39,011 bases of DNA from Candidatus Martarchaeota archaeon. GTDB lineage: Archaea; Micrarchaeota; Micrarchaeia; Micrarchaeales; Micrarchaeaceae. Below the pieces are notes generated by a model that was not told the origin of the DNA, searched no databases, and was given only the letters and a program-made list of their open reading frames with translations. Where the stretch lies: NCBI GenBank assembly GCA_023473255.1, contig JAMCYW010000033.1:1-39011 (forward strand), in the 5' to 3' direction. The stretch's first letter is position 1, and each line of letters opens with the position of its first letter. Shown here piece after piece: positions 16,039-24,109 of this stretch. A program made the position numbers and the translations under genes.

Positions 16039-17070
16039 ATGAAGATAATAAAATTTTACAAGGATACTAATGCCCTAAAGCTCAGAATAGACGGGCTGGA
16101 GGATCTCTGGACCATACAGCGCATAATATTCCAGAACGATTTCGTAAAATCCGAAACCGAAAGAAGGTTCAGGGCCAGCGAGAGCGATGTAGGCGAACTC
16201 AAGAAGGTGGTCGTAAAGGTGCTTGTTGAGAAGACTGAACTTGACAAGAATGCGCTCAGGCTCAGGGTGCTCGGCAAGATAGTTGAAGGAAGGCCGCTCG
16301 ACTACATAAAGCTGAATAGCTACCACACCCTAAACATAGCTCCCGGAGATACAATAGAGATATTCAAAGCCGAATGGCCGGATTATCTGGTAGATGTCAT
16401 TAAGGACGCGGCGGCAAATTCCAAGAGGGCGCGCCTGGGCATAATAGTCATAGACGACGAGAAGTTCCTCCCAGCCTATATATTAGGGTATGGCGTGTCG
16501 TTCAGGAGCGAGGTTTACAGCAACCTGAGCAAGAAGCTCAGCCCAAAGGATTTCCAAGACCAGCAGAATAAATACTTCAAGGCAGCCGTAGACACGGCAG
16601 AAGGAATGGATGTAGATACTGTAATAATAGCAGGGCCGGGATTTACAAAGGATGATGTTAAAAAATATATGTCTGATTCGGGGACCGCAAGGAAGATAAC
16701 AAAAAGGATAATATTCGAAAGCGTTAGCAATGCTGAAAAGAGCGGAGTATACGAGCTTATAAAGAGCGACAGGATATCTTCCATACTCGAGAAGGAGACC
16801 ATCAGGTCAGAATTCATGCTTATGGAAAAGTTCCTTTCTGGGCTGGAATTAAAGGTGTCGTTCTATGGAGTGGATGGAGTTTTGAAGGCGATAGACGAAT
16901 ACAGCATAGATACGGTATTGGTCAACGACAGCGTTCTAGGGAATAGGGATGTCCAAGCCCTGCTCGACAATGCAGGGAAGCATAGAATAAACATAGTAAT
17001 ACTGAATTCATTGGACGAGGTAGGGCAACAACTTCATTTCTTCAAGGACATTGCAGGGCTCAGGGCATGA
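16039..17070 (+). CDS. pelA: Pelota / Dom34 ribosome-rescue factor
   Basis: A 344-aa Pelota homologue, which binds stalled ribosomes with an aEF1A- or ABCE1-type partner to split them. The N-terminal Sm-like domain starts MKIIKFYKDTNALKLRIDGL and contains LEDLWTIQRII, matching the family N-terminus. The central domain includes the conserved AGPGFTKDDVKKY near residue 212, and the eL30-like C-terminal domain ends near QQLHFFKDIAGLRA. No GGQ motif is present, so it is not the release factor aRF1. ATG 16039 is chosen because the upstream ORF extension (17 residues from 15988) is absent from the family. It is divergent from the DedA gene. Confidence 0.95.
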   Translation: MKIIKFYKDTNALKLRIDGLEDLWTIQRIIFQNDFVKSETERRFRASESDVGELKKVVVKVLVEKTELDKNALRLRVLGKIVEGRPLDYIKLNSYHTLNIAPGDTIEIFKAEWPDYLVDVIKDAAANSKRARLGIIVIDDEKFLPAYILGYGVSFRSEVYSNLSKKLSPKDFQDQQNKYFKAAVDTAEGMDVDTVIIAGPGFTKDDVKKYMSDSGTARKITKRIIFESVSNAEKSGVYELIKSDRISSILEKETIRSEFMLMEKFLSGLELKVSFYGVDGVLKAIDEYSIDTVLVNDSVLGNRDVQALLDNAGKHRINIVILNSLDEVGQQLHFFKDIAGLRA

Positions 17071-17087
17071 ACGCCAGTTAGGACAAA

Positions 17088-17100
17088 AGATTTAAATAGG
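17088..17100 (+). promoter_or_regulatory. TATA box upstream of a structured intergenic transcript
   Basis: AGATTTAAATAGG is a strong archaeal promoter-like element just after Pelota. No convincing gene starts 20-40 nt downstream, so it appears to drive the structured segment at about 17118-17290. Transcript start is predicted from spacing only. Confidence 0.5.
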
Positions 17101-17117
17101 TTTATTGGTTCAGTAAT

Positions 17118-17290
17118 GATAGGTTCATGATGCTCAGGACCCTATGCTTTTTGAAGCATGTGATGTAAATGAAAGGTTTGATGCTGCAAATATTGAGGCC
17201 ATTCTCATTCCTTAAGGGCAGCGGCAGCATCAGAAATAGCAAGTGGACAATCAATACATCATATGTCCATTTGGCTGCATAAATCAGTTA
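17118..17290 (+). ncRNA. Candidate structured noncoding RNA
   Basis: This ~170-nt intergenic stretch begins about 25 nt after a strong TATA-like element and contains three perfect inverted repeats in series: ATGCTT/AAGCAT (17144-17149 with 17154-17159), GATGCTGC/GCAGCATC (17180-17187 with 17224-17231), and TGGACA/TGTCCA (17244-17249 with 17264-17269). A T-run follows at 17290-17295. It does not look like a tRNA, and no C/D box pair could be made convincingly. A 37-codon ORF (17169-17282) overlaps it but has no coding signature I recognise. It could be a small RNA, or the leader of the following wHTH gene. Confidence 0.35.
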
Positions 17291-17300
17291 TTTTTTAAAT
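17289..17300 (+). promoter_or_regulatory. TATA box of the wHTH regulator gene
   Basis: The run ATTTTTTAAATA is centred about 25 nt before ATG 17321. It supports a leaderless start at 17321 instead of GTG 17303. Confidence 0.5.
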
Positions 17301-17320
17301 AGGTGGTTTGTGTGCGCCAA

Positions 17321-17710
17321 ATGGTTGTTAGTAGAGATGATGCTAAATTTTCGAAACTTACCCTGCGAGAGCAGCTTGTAATCGTTGAGATAGGATTCGA
17401 TAAGATAGATTCAGCTTCAAGTTTCGTAGAATACATAAGCGAGAGCTACGGCTTCTCTAAAAGCTCGGTATGGTACACCCTTAACAGGCTCAAGGAGAAG
17501 AATCTAGTAGACTTTGCAACTAGGGAGGAGATAGGCAAGTCGCTTGAGCTTACAGATACTGGAGCTTCAGAATTCTTAATGCTGGAAAAATCTCAGAAGG
17601 AGATATTAGAGAGGTTCGGCACAGTTGGCATGCATGACGAAAAAGAGCATAAGTATGCTGCAGGCAGATACGGACTTCGTGGCGAGCATGAGATACTTTT
17701 CAGTATATGA
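17321..17710 (+). CDS. Winged-helix DNA-binding regulator
   Basis: A 129-aa protein with one winged helix-turn-helix. A helical N-terminus (KLTLREQLVIVEIGF) precedes the recognition region (GFSKSSVWYTLNRLKEKNLV) and a beta-wing (ESLEL-like GKSLELTDTG), resembling PadR/MarR-type archaeal regulators. The C-terminal ~45 residues form a helix and a His/Gly-rich end of unknown role. No ligand or metal site is evident. It is followed directly by a hairpin-plus-T-run terminator and is convergent with the alkyltransferase gene. Target genes cannot be inferred from this window. Confidence 0.7.
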   Translation: MVVSRDDAKFSKLTLREQLVIVEIGFDKIDSASSFVEYISESYGFSKSSVWYTLNRLKEKNLVDFATREEIGKSLELTDTGASEFLMLEKSQKEILERFGTVGMHDEKEHKYAAGRYGLRGEHEILFSI

Positions 17711-17729
17711 GCCTTGGGTGGGATGACGT

Positions 17730-17763
17730 GGTTGGCCGATGTGCCAACCCCTCATATTTTTTT
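17730..17763 (+). terminator. Hairpin and T-run terminator after the wHTH gene
   Basis: GGTTGGC (17730-17736) pairs perfectly with GCCAACC (17743-17749) across a six-base loop, followed by a seven-base T run at 17757-17763. This is the geometry of a bacterial-style intrinsic terminator, whereas archaeal termination is usually attributed to T-runs alone. It overlaps the 3' end of the convergent alkyltransferase gene. Confidence 0.6.
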
Positions 17764-18084
17764 ATTTTTGGCATATGCCTTTTTTAGCGCGCCTTCTTTC
17801 AGCAGAAGGAGCCTCTTTTTGGCTTCTCCTCCGCCTGAGTACCTGCCCAATCTCCCGTCGCTTCTTATCACCCTATGGCATGGTATCGCAATAGGAAAGG
17901 GATTCTTTCTGAGTGCGGTGCCTACTGCCCTATATGCATTAGGCCTGCCGCATGCCGAGGCAATCTGCTTGTATGTGGAGGTTCGGCCGATTGGTATTTT
18001 AGACGTCTCAATAAGAACGCGCTTCTGAAATTCTGTAAGCTTTGACCTTTTCAGCTTTGACAACGCCAAGGCTTTGTTCATCAT
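17752..18084 (-). CDS. ogt: O6-alkylguanine-DNA alkyltransferase (minimal)
   Basis: A 110-aa protein corresponding to the C-terminal DNA-binding/catalytic domain of MGMT/Ogt. The active-site motif IPCHRVI is intact (Cys69), preceded by the helix-turn-helix with its arginine finger (YKQIASACGRPNAYRAVG) and followed by GRLGRYSGGGEAKKRLLLLKEGA. The conserved Cys separates it from Cys-less alkyltransferase-like proteins. It transfers the alkyl group from O6-alkylguanine to itself in a suicide reaction. The variable N-terminal domain of full-length enzymes is missing, as in some small homologues. The minus strand reads GGGTAATATC before ATG 18084, a weak Shine-Dalgarno-like site. It is divergent from the aminotransferase. 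Confidence 0.9.
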   Translation of the reverse strand: MMNKALALSKLKRSKLTEFQKRVLIETSKIPIGRTSTYKQIASACGRPNAYRAVGTALRKNPFPIAIPCHRVIRSDGRLGRYSGGGEAKKRLLLLKEGALKKAYAKNKKI

Positions 18085-18116
18085 GATATTACCCTGCTAA
18101 TGTATGAAAAGGCAAG

Positions 18117-18129
18117 TGTTTTATTTATC
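18117..18129. promoter_or_regulatory. Shared divergent TATA-like element
   Basis: GTTTTATTTATCC on the plus strand (GGATAAATAAAAC on the minus strand) lies about 32 nt before the aminotransferase ATG at 18155 and about 38 nt before the alkyltransferase ATG at 18084. A single AT-rich core may serve both directions, since no other TATA-like sequence was seen in this 70-bp gap. Confidence 0.4.
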
Positions 18130-18154
18130 CTTTTCCATATCATTGTGTGGTTTT

Positions 18155-19078
18155 ATGGCAGCTAAATCAGCAAATATTAGATTGAAGGTATGGCTTAATG
18201 GCAAAAGCGTATGGTACGACAAAGCGACTGTGCCGATATTGACGCATTCACTCCAGTACGGCAGCGGAATTTTCGAAGGAATAAGGGCATATCCTGCAAA
18301 AAATGGCACTGCAATATTCAGGTTGAAGGATCACGTCAAGCGTTTCATTGAAAGTACAAAGATATATTCAATGAACATTAGGTATGATGCGCGCGAAATA
18401 GAAAGTGCAATAATAGAGACAGTAAGGATGAATAAGTTGAAATCGTGCTATATAAGGCCGTTTGCATTTTATTCGGACGACCATATAGGGCTTGATGTTT
18501 CTGGAAAAAAGACCAGCGTATTCGTAGCAGCCATACCTTTCTCAGATTATTTCGGAAATGGGGGAAAAGGCCTGAAGGCAAAGGTATCCTCGTGGAGGCG
18601 CATAAATTCTGATGTGCTTCCGGTTGAGGCAAAGGCATCCGGCAACTACCTGAATTCGATAATATCAAGCATTGAGGCAAAGGCATCCGGATTCGATGAA
18701 GCAATACTCCTTTCCAAAAACGGGTACATATCGGAAGGATCTGCGGAAAACATATTCATAGCAAAGAATGGCGCCATAGTTACGCCGCATAAGGCATCCG
18801 ACATATTATTAGGCATAACGCGCGATACGGTGATAAAGCTTGGAGAGGCATCAGGCATAGTTATAGAAGAGAGAGACATGCACAGGGAGGAGCTTTATAC
18901 TGCGGATGAAATATTCTTTTCCGGCACGGCTGCAGGTATTGCGCCGGTAGTAAATGTCGATGGCATAAGCATAGGCAAAGGAAAGATAGGCCCAATAACA
19001 AAGATGATTGCTGAAAAATATTTAGAAACGGTGAGCGGCAATAATCCGGACTTTGAGGAATGGATAACATATGTGTGA
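18155..19078 (+). CDS. ilvE: Branched-chain amino acid aminotransferase
   Basis: A 307-aa fold-type IV PLP enzyme. The N-terminus carries KVWLNGKSVWYDKATVPILTHSLQYGSGIFEGIRAY, the standard IlvE signature around the substrate arginine. The PLP lysine is Lys160 in PVEAKASGNYLNS. The cofactor-binding stretch EGSAENIFIAKNG and the DEIFFSGTAAGIAPV motif follow. It interconverts Leu/Ile/Val with their 2-oxo acids using glutamate/2-oxoglutarate. ATG 18155 is preferred; the 17 extra residues of the ORF-track start are hydrophobic and not family-like. No other branched-chain biosynthesis genes are nearby, so it may serve amino-acid interconversion or degradation here. Confidence 0.93.
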   Translation: MAAKSANIRLKVWLNGKSVWYDKATVPILTHSLQYGSGIFEGIRAYPAKNGTAIFRLKDHVKRFIESTKIYSMNIRYDAREIESAIIETVRMNKLKSCYIRPFAFYSDDHIGLDVSGKKTSVFVAAIPFSDYFGNGGKGLKAKVSSWRRINSDVLPVEAKASGNYLNSIISSIEAKASGFDEAILLSKNGYISEGSAENIFIAKNGAIVTPHKASDILLGITRDTVIKLGEASGIVIEERDMHREELYTADEIFFSGTAAGIAPVVNVDGISIGKGKIGPITKMIAEKYLETVSGNNPDFEEWITYV

Positions 19079-19156
19079 CGCCATTTCTTATACGAAGGAT
19101 AGGCAAACGGCGTAGCCTTTGCGAATATGCCAGGGCGCTAAAGAAATAGGGAGATG

Positions 19157-19513
19157 TCAGAGCAATTTTAACCTATCAGTGAATGCGCCTATCTCGCGAC
19201 CGTCCCATGGGCCTATGCCAAGGGCAGTTTTGCTTCCTGGAGGTATCTCAGTCAGCCCTGCATCGGTCACTAGGGCGCATGGAATCTTCTTGAATTTAAA
19301 TGCGGTGTAGAGCTTTATCAGCGCTTCTTCGTTATCCACTTTAAGCACAATCTTTTTTTCCCCCGATTCAAGCCATTCCCTGGCTACAGACTTGTCAGTG
19401 CGTTCCACCTCGAAATAACTCATGAGCGATGCGTGCGCTGCCTGCGCAGCTATCTTGCCTTTGCTCATCTCCAAATCGGTGCGTATGATTATGGCCTGCT
19501 TTAGTTCCGCCAT
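19157..19513 (-). CDS. pth2: Peptidyl-tRNA hydrolase 2
   Basis: A 118-aa Pth2 family enzyme, the archaeal/eukaryotic type that releases peptides from peptidyl-tRNA. Family landmarks are all present: IIIRTDLEMSKGKIAAQAAHASL (residues ~8-30), GEKKIVLKVDNEEAL, then LVTDAGLTEIPPGSKTALGIGPW and the C-terminal end LKLL. Length equals the usual 115-120 aa. It lies 21 nt downstream of the HAD phosphatase gene on the same strand, and an ACTTATTTTATGAT element in that gap may provide its own promoter. It is convergent with the aminotransferase. Confidence 0.95.
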   Translation of the reverse strand: MAELKQAIIIRTDLEMSKGKIAAQAAHASLMSYFEVERTDKSVAREWLESGEKKIVLKVDNEEALIKLYTAFKFKKIPCALVTDAGLTEIPPGSKTALGIGPWDGREIGAFTDRLKLL

Positions 19514-19534
19514 GGTAGATTATCATAAAATAAG

Positions 19535-20143
19535 TTAATAAAGCAATGCCTTCCTTTTATCCGTGCTTTGATCCTTTCGCATGATCTCATTTATGGCGTC
19601 GGCAAAGCTCACAAACGATATGTTGCTGTGCATGCATTGTGCGATCCTTCCGCCTATGCGGTTGTAATCGCGCAATACCAGAAAGACCTTCGACCTGGCG
19701 CTGATGCCCATAGCTACGTCGTATTGGTCTTCAAATACCACTTCTGGCCTGATGCTGCTGTTTATGAAGGCGGCCTTGTTTTTGGGCACTATGTCAAGCT
19801 TCACGCTTGCATTTATGCCTGCATCGGCAATCATCTTGCCTATAAATTCTTTAGATGCCTGTTGATTTGATGTAACAAGACGCAATTCAAAGCCCTTTGA
19901 TAAAAGGAGCTTCATCGCCTCCACTGCTCCACAATCCAGCGCATTGCAGCGCTCCATTACGCCTTTGCCTGCATTGGGTATGATGCGCATCATGCTGAAG
20001 ATGGCCTCCTTGAACGACCTTTCTATTTTTGAATCCTTCCTTATGAAATGCCGGCCGAATTCCTCCTCTATATCGTTCAATAGCGCCCCATCAATGTCAA
20101 AAACAGCTATTTTTTTACTAAGGGATGAATTTTCTTGCACCAT
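19535..20143 (-). CDS. HAD-superfamily phosphatase
   Basis: A 202-aa haloacid-dehalogenase-like hydrolase. Motif I is FDIDGALL near residue 15 (nucleophile Asp then acid Asp; the usual Thr/Val after Gly is Ala), motif II is LVTSNQ near 92, motif III Lys lies in VPKNKAAF near 121, and motif IV is VVFEDQYDVAMG near 134. The catalytic set looks intact, so it should hydrolyse a small phosphorylated substrate, unknown here. Size and cap region (a short helical insert after motif I) suggest a C1-cap type. On the minus strand a CATTTAAAG element lies about 34 nt before ATG 20143, divergent from PriS. Confidence 0.8.
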   Translation of the reverse strand: MVQENSSLSKKIAVFDIDGALLNDIEEEFGRHFIRKDSKIERSFKEAIFSMMRIIPNAGKGVMERCNALDCGAVEAMKLLLSKGFELRLVTSNQQASKEFIGKMIADAGINASVKLDIVPKNKAAFINSSIRPEVVFEDQYDVAMGISARSKVFLVLRDYNRIGGRIAQCMHSNISFVSFADAINEIMRKDQSTDKRKALLY

Positions 20144-20236
20144 GCTCTCGTAATATAAGAATTAGGCAATCATCTTTAAATGTCTATATACTACTACGTT
20201 GATTGTCTATTATAGTTATTCTTGCTATATTTTATA

Positions 20237-20250
20237 TTTTTATTTTAAAA
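20237..20250 (+). promoter_or_regulatory. TATA box of the primase gene
   Basis: TTTTTATTTTAAAA is centred about 26 nt before ATG 20269, the spacing expected for a leaderless archaeal mRNA. Confidence 0.5.
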
Positions 20251-20268
20251 ATGATTAACGTGCTTTAG

Positions 20269-21414
20269 ATGCTGGACGAAAATGCTGCAAGATTTGCATC
20301 CTCATTATTCAAGAGGTATTACCTGAAAAACAAGATAAGCGTAGACAGCGTTGCCAGCAGGGAATTTGGGTTCGGGGATTTCGAGAGCAAGATATCATAC
20401 AGGCATAAGGGGTTTGAATCCGATGCCGAACTGCAGAAGTATATGGCAGCGCAGGCGCCTGCTTTTGTTTCATATTCCGCTTCATTCTACCGCGTGCCGA
20501 CAGGCAGGCCTATGGAAAACAAGGGATGGTTCGGCGCGGAGTTGGTTTTTGACCTGGACGCCACGGACCTGCATCTTGAATGCCAAAATGTGCACGGCTC
20601 TTCATGGGTGTGCGAGAACTGCTTCTCTTCGATCAAAGACGAAACCATAAAGCTGGTGGAAGATTTTCTAATGCCTGATTTCGGGTTCTCGGAGAAGGAG
20701 ATAAAGATAAATTTCAGCGGTAACAGAGGATACCACATAAGGATAAAATCCGATGATATATTTGAACTCGGATCTGACGAAAGGAAGCAGATAAGCGATT
20801 ATATATCTGGTGGAGGGATAAAGATGGAAAACTTCTTCCCTGCCATAAATCAGAGGAACACGAAGCTCGAGGGGCCCAAACCTACGGATTATGGATGGGG
20901 CGGCAGGATAGCGAGGGGCATGATAGAGCTGCTCAACGGAGGGGAGGAAAGGATGGCAACGCTTGGGATAAAAAGGGCCGATGTGCGCATGCTTTTGAAG
21001 AACAAATCTGAGATAATAGCAGGAATATCGACGGGCAACTGGGACAAAGTAAAGATAAGCAAGAAGGCTGAATTTTGGAGCAGTATAGTTGAGAAGATGA
21101 CAATAAAGCAGAGCGATTCGATAGACAGGAATGTCACAAAGGATGTATACCATTTGCTCAGGGCGCCCAGCACACTGCATGGAGATACCGGGCTTGTTGC
21201 CAAAAGAATAGGATCGCTGCATTCCCTTGAAGCTTTCGACCCGATGAAAGACGGGGTTGTCTTCGGAGATAGAGACGTCAAAGTGCATATAGGAAAGGCC
21301 AATGCCTTTTACATGAGGGGCAGGCAGTTCGGGCCTTATGACAACATTGATGCTGAAGTGCCGCTGTATGCAGCCGTGTATATGGTGCTTAAGAGGGTGG
21401 CAACGCTGGCATAG
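20269..21414 (+). CDS. priS: DNA primase small (catalytic) subunit PriS
   Basis: A 381-aa archaeal/eukaryotic-type primase catalytic subunit. The metal-binding DxD occurs in ELVFDLDATD (about residue 95), the zinc-knuckle cysteines and His in CQNVHGSSWVCENC (about 105-118), and the nucleotide-binding SGNRGYHI near 150. A further conserved block DRNVTKDVYHLLRAPSTLHGDTGL lies near 284 and includes the RxPxSLHG signature. It makes RNA primers for replication together with PriL, which is not in this window. The DUF373 gene follows 66 nt later with its own promoter. Confidence 0.95.
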   Translation: MLDENAARFASSLFKRYYLKNKISVDSVASREFGFGDFESKISYRHKGFESDAELQKYMAAQAPAFVSYSASFYRVPTGRPMENKGWFGAELVFDLDATDLHLECQNVHGSSWVCENCFSSIKDETIKLVEDFLMPDFGFSEKEIKINFSGNRGYHIRIKSDDIFELGSDERKQISDYISGGGIKMENFFPAINQRNTKLEGPKPTDYGWGGRIARGMIELLNGGEERMATLGIKRADVRMLLKNKSEIIAGISTGNWDKVKISKKAEFWSSIVEKMTIKQSDSIDRNVTKDVYHLLRAPSTLHGDTGLVAKRIGSLHSLEAFDPMKDGVVFGDRDVKVHIGKANAFYMRGRQFGPYDNIDAEVPLYAAVYMVLKRVATLA

Positions 21415-21453
21415 AAATGGATGCATCTTTTGGAATGCGTGCAATAGAATAGA

Positions 21454-21464
21454 TTTTTAATTTA
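21454..21464 (+). promoter_or_regulatory. TATA box of the DUF373 gene
   Basis: TTTTTAATTTA is centred about 25 nt before ATG 21484 and supports that start over the TTG three bases earlier. Confidence 0.45.
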
Positions 21465-21483
21465 TGGCATGGTAAAATAATTG

Positions 21484-22704
21484 ATGACAGAACGCGTACT
21501 TATACTGGCAGTCGACATAGACAACGACCTCTACCGCAAGACAAGGATAACTGGCCCGGTAATCGGCAGGAGCGCCAACCTTAAAGCGGCGGCTAAACTC
21601 GTATTTGCAGACCCCCAGGATTCAGACGGCAACACCATGTTTGAAGCGGTGAGGAAATACGACGAACTGAAGAAGATGGATTATGCCGTAGGCATAGCCA
21701 CGATAACGGGCGCGGAAAACGAGGGGTATGTGGCTGATGCCGAGCTTTCGAGGCAGCTTGATAGGGTGCTGGATACGTTCAAGGCAGATTCGTGCGTGCT
21801 AGTCACCGATGGCGCAAGCGACAACAGGGTACTCCCCATATTGAAGACAAGAGTAAAGGTAAATAGCGTAGACATATTGAGGATGAAGCAGGCTGAGGAG
21901 TTCGAAAACACATATTTCACAATACTTGAAAAGCTCAAAGAGCCGCATTATGCAAGGATAGTATTTGGCATACCTGCCATACTGCTGCTGCTCTTCGCAA
22001 TAAGTTATTATCTGAATTTCGGATGGCAGCTGCCCGTTGCCATAATAGGCATATATCTGATAATAAAAGGATTCGGGCTTGAAGACGCATTGATGTCGTC
22101 TTTCCAGGGATTCGGCTTCAGCGTGCGCAGGTCAAGTTTCGTGCTTTACATAAGCTCCATACTTTTCTTCGTCATAAGCATCATACTTGGGTATGGGTAT
22201 TATGCACATGCGCTTGCCACGACAAACAATATTATAACGCTTTCGGCATCCGCGATTGAAGGATTCCTGCTCATATTCCCGATAAGCCTTGTGCTCTATT
22301 TCATAGGCAGGATAATGGATCTTGAAAACAGGCATATGCGGTTCAGGGCCATAAGCCAAGGGTCGTACGTCGGCTACATAATAATAGGGTTGGCCCTGCT
22401 CTACACGGCAGCTGCATGGTTCATAGGGCAGCTGTATTTTTGGGAGTTTCTGGTGCTTAGCGCGGCAGCCATAATGCTGGGTTATTTTGTATCATACATA
22501 AGCCTTGTGCTCAAGAAGCGCGCCATAGAGAAGGTAAATTTGAAGGACAAAAATGTCATAAACGACATTGGAGCATACATAGGAAAGATAACCAACGTAG
22601 ATACGAAGGGCGGCGTAATGATGATAAGGACAGACTACGGGCGCGTAATAAAATTCGATATAGACAGGATAACAAGCGTGTCAGACCGCGTCATAGTCAG
22701 ATAG
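21484..22704 (+). CDS. DUF373 family membrane protein
   Basis: A 406-aa DUF373 protein, an archaeal family of unknown function. The N-terminal soluble half (VLILAVDIDNDLYRKTRI... GPVIGR...) is alpha/beta, with ADPQDSDGNTMFEA and the VTDGASDNRVLPIL segment near residue 100-115 characteristic of the family. From about residue 155 there are five or so membrane helices, and the C-terminus (about 350-406) is a soluble beta-rich tail (VDTKGGVMMIRTDYGRVI). It sits directly downstream of PriS on the same strand but has its own TATA-like element. Topology suggests a membrane-tethered cytoplasmic enzyme or sensor; no function is established. Confidence 0.88.
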   Translation: MTERVLILAVDIDNDLYRKTRITGPVIGRSANLKAAAKLVFADPQDSDGNTMFEAVRKYDELKKMDYAVGIATITGAENEGYVADAELSRQLDRVLDTFKADSCVLVTDGASDNRVLPILKTRVKVNSVDILRMKQAEEFENTYFTILEKLKEPHYARIVFGIPAILLLLFAISYYLNFGWQLPVAIIGIYLIIKGFGLEDALMSSFQGFGFSVRRSSFVLYISSILFFVISIILGYGYYAHALATTNNIITLSASAIEGFLLIFPISLVLYFIGRIMDLENRHMRFRAISQGSYVGYIIIGLALLYTAAAWFIGQLYFWEFLVLSAAAIMLGYFVSYISLVLKKRAIEKVNLKDKNVINDIGAYIGKITNVDTKGGVMMIRTDYGRVIKFDIDRITSVSDRVIVR

Positions 22705-22721
22705 CTTATCTGCATATGCGC

Positions 22722-22964
22722 TTAGAATTCGTTAGAGCCGTAAGGCAGTTTATTATTGTTTATCGTATTATACCTGAGTATCTTGTCTATCGTATTGATC
22801 GACTTCTCGCCCAATACCCTAGGTATGACTAGGTAGTAGTATTCCCTGAGCTTTATCGCCTTTATCAGTATATAGTCCTTCGTAAGCAGGAACCCGATTA
22901 CGTGGAATTCGTTGTCCCTGAGCTGCTTGCTTATGAAAGCGAGCTTGTCTTCCACCTGCATCAT
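22722..22964 (-). CDS. Hypothetical 80-aa protein
   Basis: An 80-aa soluble protein of mixed alpha/beta composition (VIGFLLTKDYILIKAIKLREYYYLVIPRVLG). No family was recognised. ATG 22964 and 22961 are adjacent, and CTATTTAAATATG on the minus strand lies about 32 nt upstream, so a promoter is available. It is convergent with DUF373 and divergent from the ribosomal operon. The clean promoter favours a real gene. Confidence 0.55.
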   Translation of the reverse strand: MMQVEDKLAFISKQLRDNEFHVIGFLLTKDYILIKAIKLREYYYLVIPRVLGEKSINTIDKILRYNTINNNKLPYGSNEF

Positions 22965-23047
22965 ATCAAATTACTATTTGTTGCACTAACATATTTAAAT
23001 AGGGTTTCTAAATTAAAAACAAGCGAAGAAAAGAAAGGTTTAAATTT

Positions 23048-23368
23048 ATGCCCTATTATAATAATAACTACCGTGATTGCTACAATAACAAAAACATCGT
23101 GCTGCACGAGCTGATCGGCGCACAGGTGCGAGTCGTTGAGAGCAATGACGTTGCGCAGGAAGGTATCAAAGGAACGGTAGCAGACGAGACCAAGAATACA
23201 ATCCTAATAGAAACAGCGCAAGGTATAAAAATAGTTGTTAAGAAAACATCTGTGTTCAAATTCAGCATAGGACGGAAGAGCTTTATTGTTGAAGGCAGGG
23301 AAATAAACTTCAGGCCATATGAACGCATAGAGAAAGGCTTAAAGTTCTATAAACGAAGGCGCTTATAG
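23048..23368 (+). CDS. rnp1: RNase P protein component 1 (Rpp29/Rnp1)
   Basis: A 106-aa Rpp29/POP4 homologue, a protein subunit of archaeal RNase P which matures tRNA 5' ends. The Sm-like barrel shows [42 protein letters not shown] and ending [15 protein letters not shown], all family hallmarks. The first ~17 residues (Asn/Tyr-rich) are not conserved, and a GTG at 23099 immediately before LHELIGA is an alternative start. TTTAAATT at 23041-23048 would suit that shorter form. It heads the ribosomal block, in its standard archaeal place before S17; L29 and the upstream S10-operon genes are absent. Confidence 0.9.
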   Translation: MPYYNNNYRDCYNNKNIVLHELIGAQVRVVESNDVAQEGIKGTVADETKNTILIETAQGIKIVVKKTSVFKFSIGRKSFIVEGREINFRPYERIEKGLKFYKRRRL

Positions 23369-23417
23369 CCAATTTAGGAATGCTGGATTCCGGTTATGTT
23401 TTAGAAGGAGTGATTTA

Positions 23418-23714
23418 TTGGAATGTAAAGATGAAAAATGCCCGATTCATGGGGGCCTCAAGACGCACGGCAGCGAAGTCGAGGGCGTAGTGGTCAGCGA
23501 TAAGGCTGCAAAGACGGTAATAATTGAGAGGCCGTATACTACCTTCCTTAAAAAATACGAGAGATCGTTGAGGAGAAATTCCAGGATAGCTGCGCATAAT
23601 CCAGAATGCATAAACGCAAAGGCAGGGGACCTAGTGCTCATCGCAGGATCCAGAAGGCTCAGCAAGAGCAAGTCTTTTGTAGTTACAAAGATAATCAAGA
23701 GTGATCGCAAATGA
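23418..23714 (+). CDS. rps17: Ribosomal protein S17
   Basis: A 98-aa uS17 (small subunit, 5' domain of 16S rRNA). The archaeal N-terminal [16 protein letters not shown] precedes the core [15 protein letters not shown], then [24 protein letters not shown] and SKSKSFVV. The start is TTG 23418, preceded by AAGGAGTGATTTA, a strong Shine-Dalgarno complement; no in-frame ATG exists near it. It overlaps the L14 start by four bases (ATGA). Confidence 0.95.
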   Translation: MECKDEKCPIHGGLKTHGSEVEGVVVSDKAAKTVIIERPYTTFLKKYERSLRRNSRIAAHNPECINAKAGDLVLIAGSRRLSKSKSFVVTKIIKSDRK

Positions 23715-24109
23715 AGTCAATTAATGGAAAGGTATCTAAGACGCTAATACCTGGCACTATACTTACATGCGCAGACAACAGCGGCGCTAAGACATTGATG
23801 ATAATAAACAAGATAGGAAAGGCAGGTGCGCATGGAAGGCTGGCAACGGTCGGAGTCGGCGACATAGTAATAGCGAGCGTCAAGAGCGGCACGCCGCAGT
23901 ACATAAAGAAGAAAGTCCGTGCGGTCATAATAAGGCAGAGAGCCACCATAAGGAGAGTGAGCGGCATGCGTGTGAGGTTCGAGGACAATGCAGCCATACT
24001 TATAACAGATACAAACCTACCCGTTGCTACTGAGGTAAAAGGCGCAATGGCAAGGGAAGTCGTCGAAAGGTTCATAAAGCTCGCAGGCATAGCGTCCAGG
24101 GTGATTTGA
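23711..24109 (+). CDS. rpl14: Ribosomal protein L14
   Basis: A 132-aa uL14, a large-subunit protein near the factor-binding and subunit interface. Diagnostic segments are [58 protein letters not shown] and the C-terminal [18 protein letters not shown]. The start ATG overlaps the S17 stop (ATGA), indicating translational coupling. Its own last bases (AGGGTGATTTGA) also form the Shine-Dalgarno site for L24. Confidence 0.97.
   Translation: MKSINGKVSKTLIPGTILTCADNSGAKTLMIINKIGKAGAHGRLATVGVGDIVIASVKSGTPQYIKKKVRAVIIRQRATIRRVSGMRVRFEDNAAILITDTNLPVATEVKGAMAREVVERFIKLAGIASRVI

Noticed and set aside
17169-17282. 37-codon ORF in the Pelota-wHTH gap
   Set aside because: No family resemblance or clear ribosome-binding site, and it lies over strong inverted repeats; kept only as an alternative to the ncRNA call.
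17118-17290. tRNA or C/D-box sRNA
   Set aside because: GGTTC is present but no acceptor or anticodon arms fit, and no paired C and D boxes were found.
17714-18028. 104-aa plus-strand ORF
   Set aside because: Antisense shadow of the alkyltransferase gene, which has an intact PCHR motif.
20668-21444. 258-aa minus-strand ORF
   Set aside because: Antisense of PriS; no motif.
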